DNA from: Halieaceae bacterium UBA4438
GTDB lineage: Bacteria > Pseudomonadota > Gammaproteobacteria > Pseudomonadales > Halieaceae
Assembly (NCBI GenBank): GCA_002390485.1
Contig: DGPO01000069.1
Coordinates: 1-7,414, forward strand
Length of the DNA: 7,414 nt
Reading direction: 5' to 3'
The translations under genes were made by a program, and so were the position numbers. Shown in pieces: positions 4,774 through 7,414 of the stretch. The notes beneath the pieces are model-generated. The model made no database searches, had not been told where the DNA came from, and worked only from the letters and a program-made list of their open reading frames with translations. Within the stretch, counting starts at the first letter, position 1, and each line of letters opens with the position of its first letter.

Positions 4774-7414
4774 TTAAACCGTTGTTGGATCGGGTTTCGT
4801 GGGATCAATACCGAGATCGACCATCACCTTCGCCACCTCACCGCGTTTGATAGCCCCCTCGTCAGCCAGGGCAGTCATTGCCGCCAAAACCACATAGCGC
4901 CGATCGACCTCAAAAAACTCTCTAAGCTGTGCACGAGTGTCACTACGCCCGAAACCATCGGTACCCAACACTGTAAATGAGCGAGGCATAAACTCACGGA
5001 GCTGATTTGTGTGGGCTCGCATATAGTCAGTCGCGGCAATAATCGGGCCTTCAGTCGCAGCCAAACACTGCGTCACGTAAGGAATCTGAGGCTCCTCACC
5101 CGGGTTCATCATGTTGTGGCGGACAATTTTACTCCCTTGGCGCGCCAACTCATTCACACTGGTCATGCTCCAAATGTCAGCAACAACACCATAGTCACGC
5201 TCAAGGATCACAGCGGCCGCTTCGACTTCGCGCATAATCGTGCCCGCACTCATTAACTGCACGCGATGTTTCCCAGCGACGGAGGACGTCTTCAGGGGAT
5301 AAAGCCCCTTCACAATCCCCTCTTCGACGCCCTCAGGCATGTCAGGATGAACATAGTTCTCGTTCATGGTCGTGATGTAATAGAAAACGTTTTCACCGTT
5401 TTCAAACATGCGGCTCATACCCGCCCGAATAATCGTTGCTAACTCAAAGCTGTACGTCGGGTCGTACGACACACAGTTTGGAATAGTAGTTGCCATCAAG
5501 TGACTGTGTCCGTCTTGATGTTGAAGGCCCTCACCATTAAGGGTGGTTCGACCCGCCGTCGCACCTATCAAAAACCCCCGCGCCTGACTGTCCCCGGCAG
5601 CCCATGCCAGATCGTGAATGCGCTGAAAGCCAAACATTGAATAGAAAATATAAAAGGGAACCATGGGGTAGTCCGACACGGAGTAAGACGTCGCACACGC
5701 GAGCCACGCGGACATGGCGCCGGCCTCGTTAATGCCTTCTTCTAAGATCTGTCCGGTTTCCTCTTCCTTGTAATAAAGGATCTGACCCGCATCATGCGGT
5801 GTGTACTGCTGACCGACAGAGGAGTAAATACCAAGCTGTCTGAACATGCCCTCCATACCAAAGGTTCGCGCCTCATCGGGCACAATGGGCACAATACGCT
5901 CGCCGATTTGCTTGTCTTTCACGAGCGATGACAACACCCTCACAAACGCCATCGTTGTTGAAATCTCGCGCTTACCACTGCCCTTTAATTGGCTGGCATA
6001 AGCGGACTGCGCTGGAACGGGCAGATTGTATGAGGTCGCCCGCCGCGCTGGAATACTGCCACCGAGCTCTGCTCGACGCTCCCGAAGGTAGCGCATTTCT
6101 GGGCTGTCCTCTGGAGGCCTGTAAAACGGCACGTCCTTTAAGTCCTTGTCGCTGATGGGCACACCAAAACGGTCTCTAAACGCCTTAAGACTCTTTAGGT
6201 CGAGCTTCTTAAGCGAGTGTGTTTCGTTACTGGCCTCACCTGCTTCACTGGTCCCATAACCTTTAACCGTCATGGCAAGTATCACCGTTGGACGTTCTGT
6301 TTCCTCGCACGCTGCCGCGTAAGCGGCGTAAACCTTATAAGGGTCATGGCCACCTCGGTTGAGGTACATGATGTCGTCGTCTGACAGATCTTTCACCAAG
6401 TCGAGCGTTTCCGGGTGTTTTCCAAAGAAGTGCTCGCGCGTGTAGGCGCCGCCGTTAAACTTACAGTTTTGCAGCTCTCCATCGCACACCTCGTTCATTC
6501 GCTTGAGTAGCAATCCCGACTTGTCGCGCTCCAACAGTGGGTCCCATCGCCGGCCCCAAACCACTTTAATGACGTTCCAGCCGGCACCGCGGAAAACACC
6601 CTCGAGCTCCTGAATAATCTTTCCGTTGCCACGCACCGGTCCGTCAAGGCGTTGCAGGTTACAGTTCACAACAAAGTGCAGGTTTCCTAAGCGTTCTCGA
6701 CCGGCCAACCCAATGGCCCCCAAGGACTCAGGCTCATCACATTCGCCATCGCCCATGAAACACCAGATCTTGCGATCGCGGTGATCCACCAGGCCGCGCT
6801 TCTGCTGATACTTCATGACGTGGGCTTGATAGATCGCCTGAATAGGTCCAAGACCCATGGACACGGTTGGAAACTGCCAGTAGTCGGGCATCAACCAAGG
6901 ATGCGGGTATGAGGACAGCCCTTTACCCGAGACTTCTCGCCGAAAATTTTCAAGATGCGTCTCGTTAAAAACCCCCTCTAGATAGGAGCGTGCGTACATA
7001 CCCGGAGCACTGTGTCCTTGATAAAAAATAAGGTCGCCCGGATGACCGTGACCTGTGCCACGGAAAAAGTAGTTCATTCCCACGTCGTACAATGTCGCGC
7101 TCGAGCTAAAACTCGAGATATGCCCACCGAGTCCATCTTCATTGTCGTTCGCGCGCATGACCATGGCCATTGCGTTCCAACGAATAAGTGACCGGATGCG
7201 CCGCTCCATAAAGAGGTCGCCCGGCATGACACGCTCGTCTTCAGGGTTAATCGTATTCTTAAAGGGGGTGGTGATCGCCGCCGGGAGTTTTAATCCGCGC
7301 TCACGCGCATGATCAGTGAGTTGCTGGATCAACTCACCCGATGCCTTGTCACCGCTGTACCGCGTCACCGCATCCAATGAGTCGAGCCACTCGCGCGCCT
7401 CCACTGGGTCCAAG
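4774..7414 (-). CDS. aceE: pyruvate dehydrogenase E1 component, homodimeric type (5' end outside window)
   Basis: This thiamine-diphosphate enzyme decarboxylates pyruvate and acetylates the lipoyl arms of E2. It is the rate-limiting entry of the PDH complex, in the cytoplasm. About 879 residues are visible. Aligned with the 887-residue E. coli AceE, only about 8-10 N-terminal residues lie beyond the window edge. Counting the first full codon (7413-7411) as residue 1, key residues all sit 8 before their E. coli counterparts: His98 (106), His134 in YQGHSAPG (142), the ThDP/Mg motif GDGECDEPES with Asp222 (230) and Asn252 in NCNLQRLDGP (260), His399 in the mobile loop (407), Glu563 in EEGINEAG (571), and His632 in LQHQDGHSH (640). 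The frame is uninterrupted to TAA at 4776-4774. The TTG at 7413-7411 is an internal Leu codon, not a start. It is upstream partner of aceF, and its promoter is outside the window. Confidence 0.97.
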   Translation of the reverse strand, partial: LDPVEAREWLDSLDAVTRYSGDKASGELIQQLTDHARERGLKLPAAITTPFKNTINPEDERVMPGDLFMERRIRSLIRWNAMAMVMRANDNEDGLGGHISSFSSSATLYDVGMNYFFRGTGHGHPGDLIFYQGHSAPGMYARSYLEGVFNETHLENFRREVSGKGLSSYPHPWLMPDYWQFPTVSMGLGPIQAIYQAHVMKYQQKRGLVDHRDRKIWCFMGDGECDEPESLGAIGLAGRERLGNLHFVVNCNLQRLDGPVRGNGKIIQELEGVFRGAGWNVIKVVWGRRWDPLLERDKSGLLLKRMNEVCDGELQNCKFNGGAYTREHFFGKHPETLDLVKDLSDDDIMYLNRGGHDPYKVYAAYAAACEETERPTVILAMTVKGYGTSEAGEASNETHSLKKLDLKSLKAFRDRFGVPISDKDLKDVPFYRPPEDSPEMRYLRERRAELGGSIPARRATSYNLPVPAQSAYASQLKGSGKREISTTMAFVRVLSSLVKDKQIGERIVPIVPDEARTFGMEGMFRQLGIYSSVGQQYTPHDAGQILYYKEEETGQILEEGINEAGAMSAWLACATSYSVSDYPMVPFYIFYSMFGFQRIHDLAWAAGDSQARGFLIGATAGRTTLNGEGLQHQDGHSHLMATTIPNCVSYDPTYSFELATIIRAGMSRMFENGENVFYYITTMNENYVHPDMPEGVEEGIVKGLYPLKTSSVAGKHRVQLMSAGTIMREVEAAAVILERDYGVVADIWSMTSVNELARQGSKIVRHNMMNPGEEPQIPYVTQCLAATEGPIIAATDYMRAHTNQLREFMPRSFTVLGTDGFGRSDTRAQLREFFEVDRRYVVLAAMTALADEGAIKRGEVAKVMVDLGIDPTKPDPTTV

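Noticed and set aside
7411..7413. TTG that could be read as the start codon of aceE.
   Set aside because: The frame is still open at the window edge, and the protein aligns with AceE from about residue 9-10, so the real start lies outside.
1..7414. A search for an undescribed system: RNA genes, CRISPR arrays, tandem repeats, insertion sequences, phage or defence genes.
   Set aside because: The window is filled almost completely by four well-known metabolic or regulatory genes with intact motifs, and gaps between genes are 3, 9 and 15 bases.

Overview
This window looks like a piece of core carbon metabolism from a gammaproteobacterium. Three things point that way: a HexR-type RpiR-family regulator, a full-length bacterial PEP carboxylase, and the long single-chain (homodimeric) type of pyruvate dehydrogenase E1 paired with a multi-lipoyl E2. 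All proteins align end to end with the Escherichia/Pseudomonas/Azotobacter versions as I remember them. A free-living, perhaps marine, lineage is possible, but the sequence alone does not settle genus or family.

Layout: the plus strand carries the 3' part of hexR (1-507, start outside the window). After only 3 bases it is followed by complete ppc (511-3126). The minus strand carries aceE (4774 to beyond 7414, its first few codons outside the window) followed after 15 bases by complete aceF (3136-4758). The two gene pairs converge, with 9 bases between the ppc and aceF stop codons. An 11-bp stem-loop formed by the last ppc codons sits at this junction. No intergenic stretch is longer than 15 bases. 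I found no RNA genes, mobile elements, CRISPR arrays or origins, and no promoter that I could support. The promoters of both pairs should lie outside the window.

Together the genes sit around the PEP/pyruvate node. HexR senses the Entner-Doudoroff intermediate KDPG in characterised relatives. PEP carboxylase turns PEP into oxaloacetate, and PDH E1/E2 turn pyruvate into acetyl-CoA. Acetyl-CoA and oxaloacetate are the two substrates of citrate synthase, and acetyl-CoA is a known activator of enterobacterial-type PEP carboxylase. The E3 gene (lpd) does not follow aceF here and must be elsewhere. I did not find a novel system. The points most worth a second look are the tight hexR-ppc coupling and the coding-sequence hairpin at the convergent junction.
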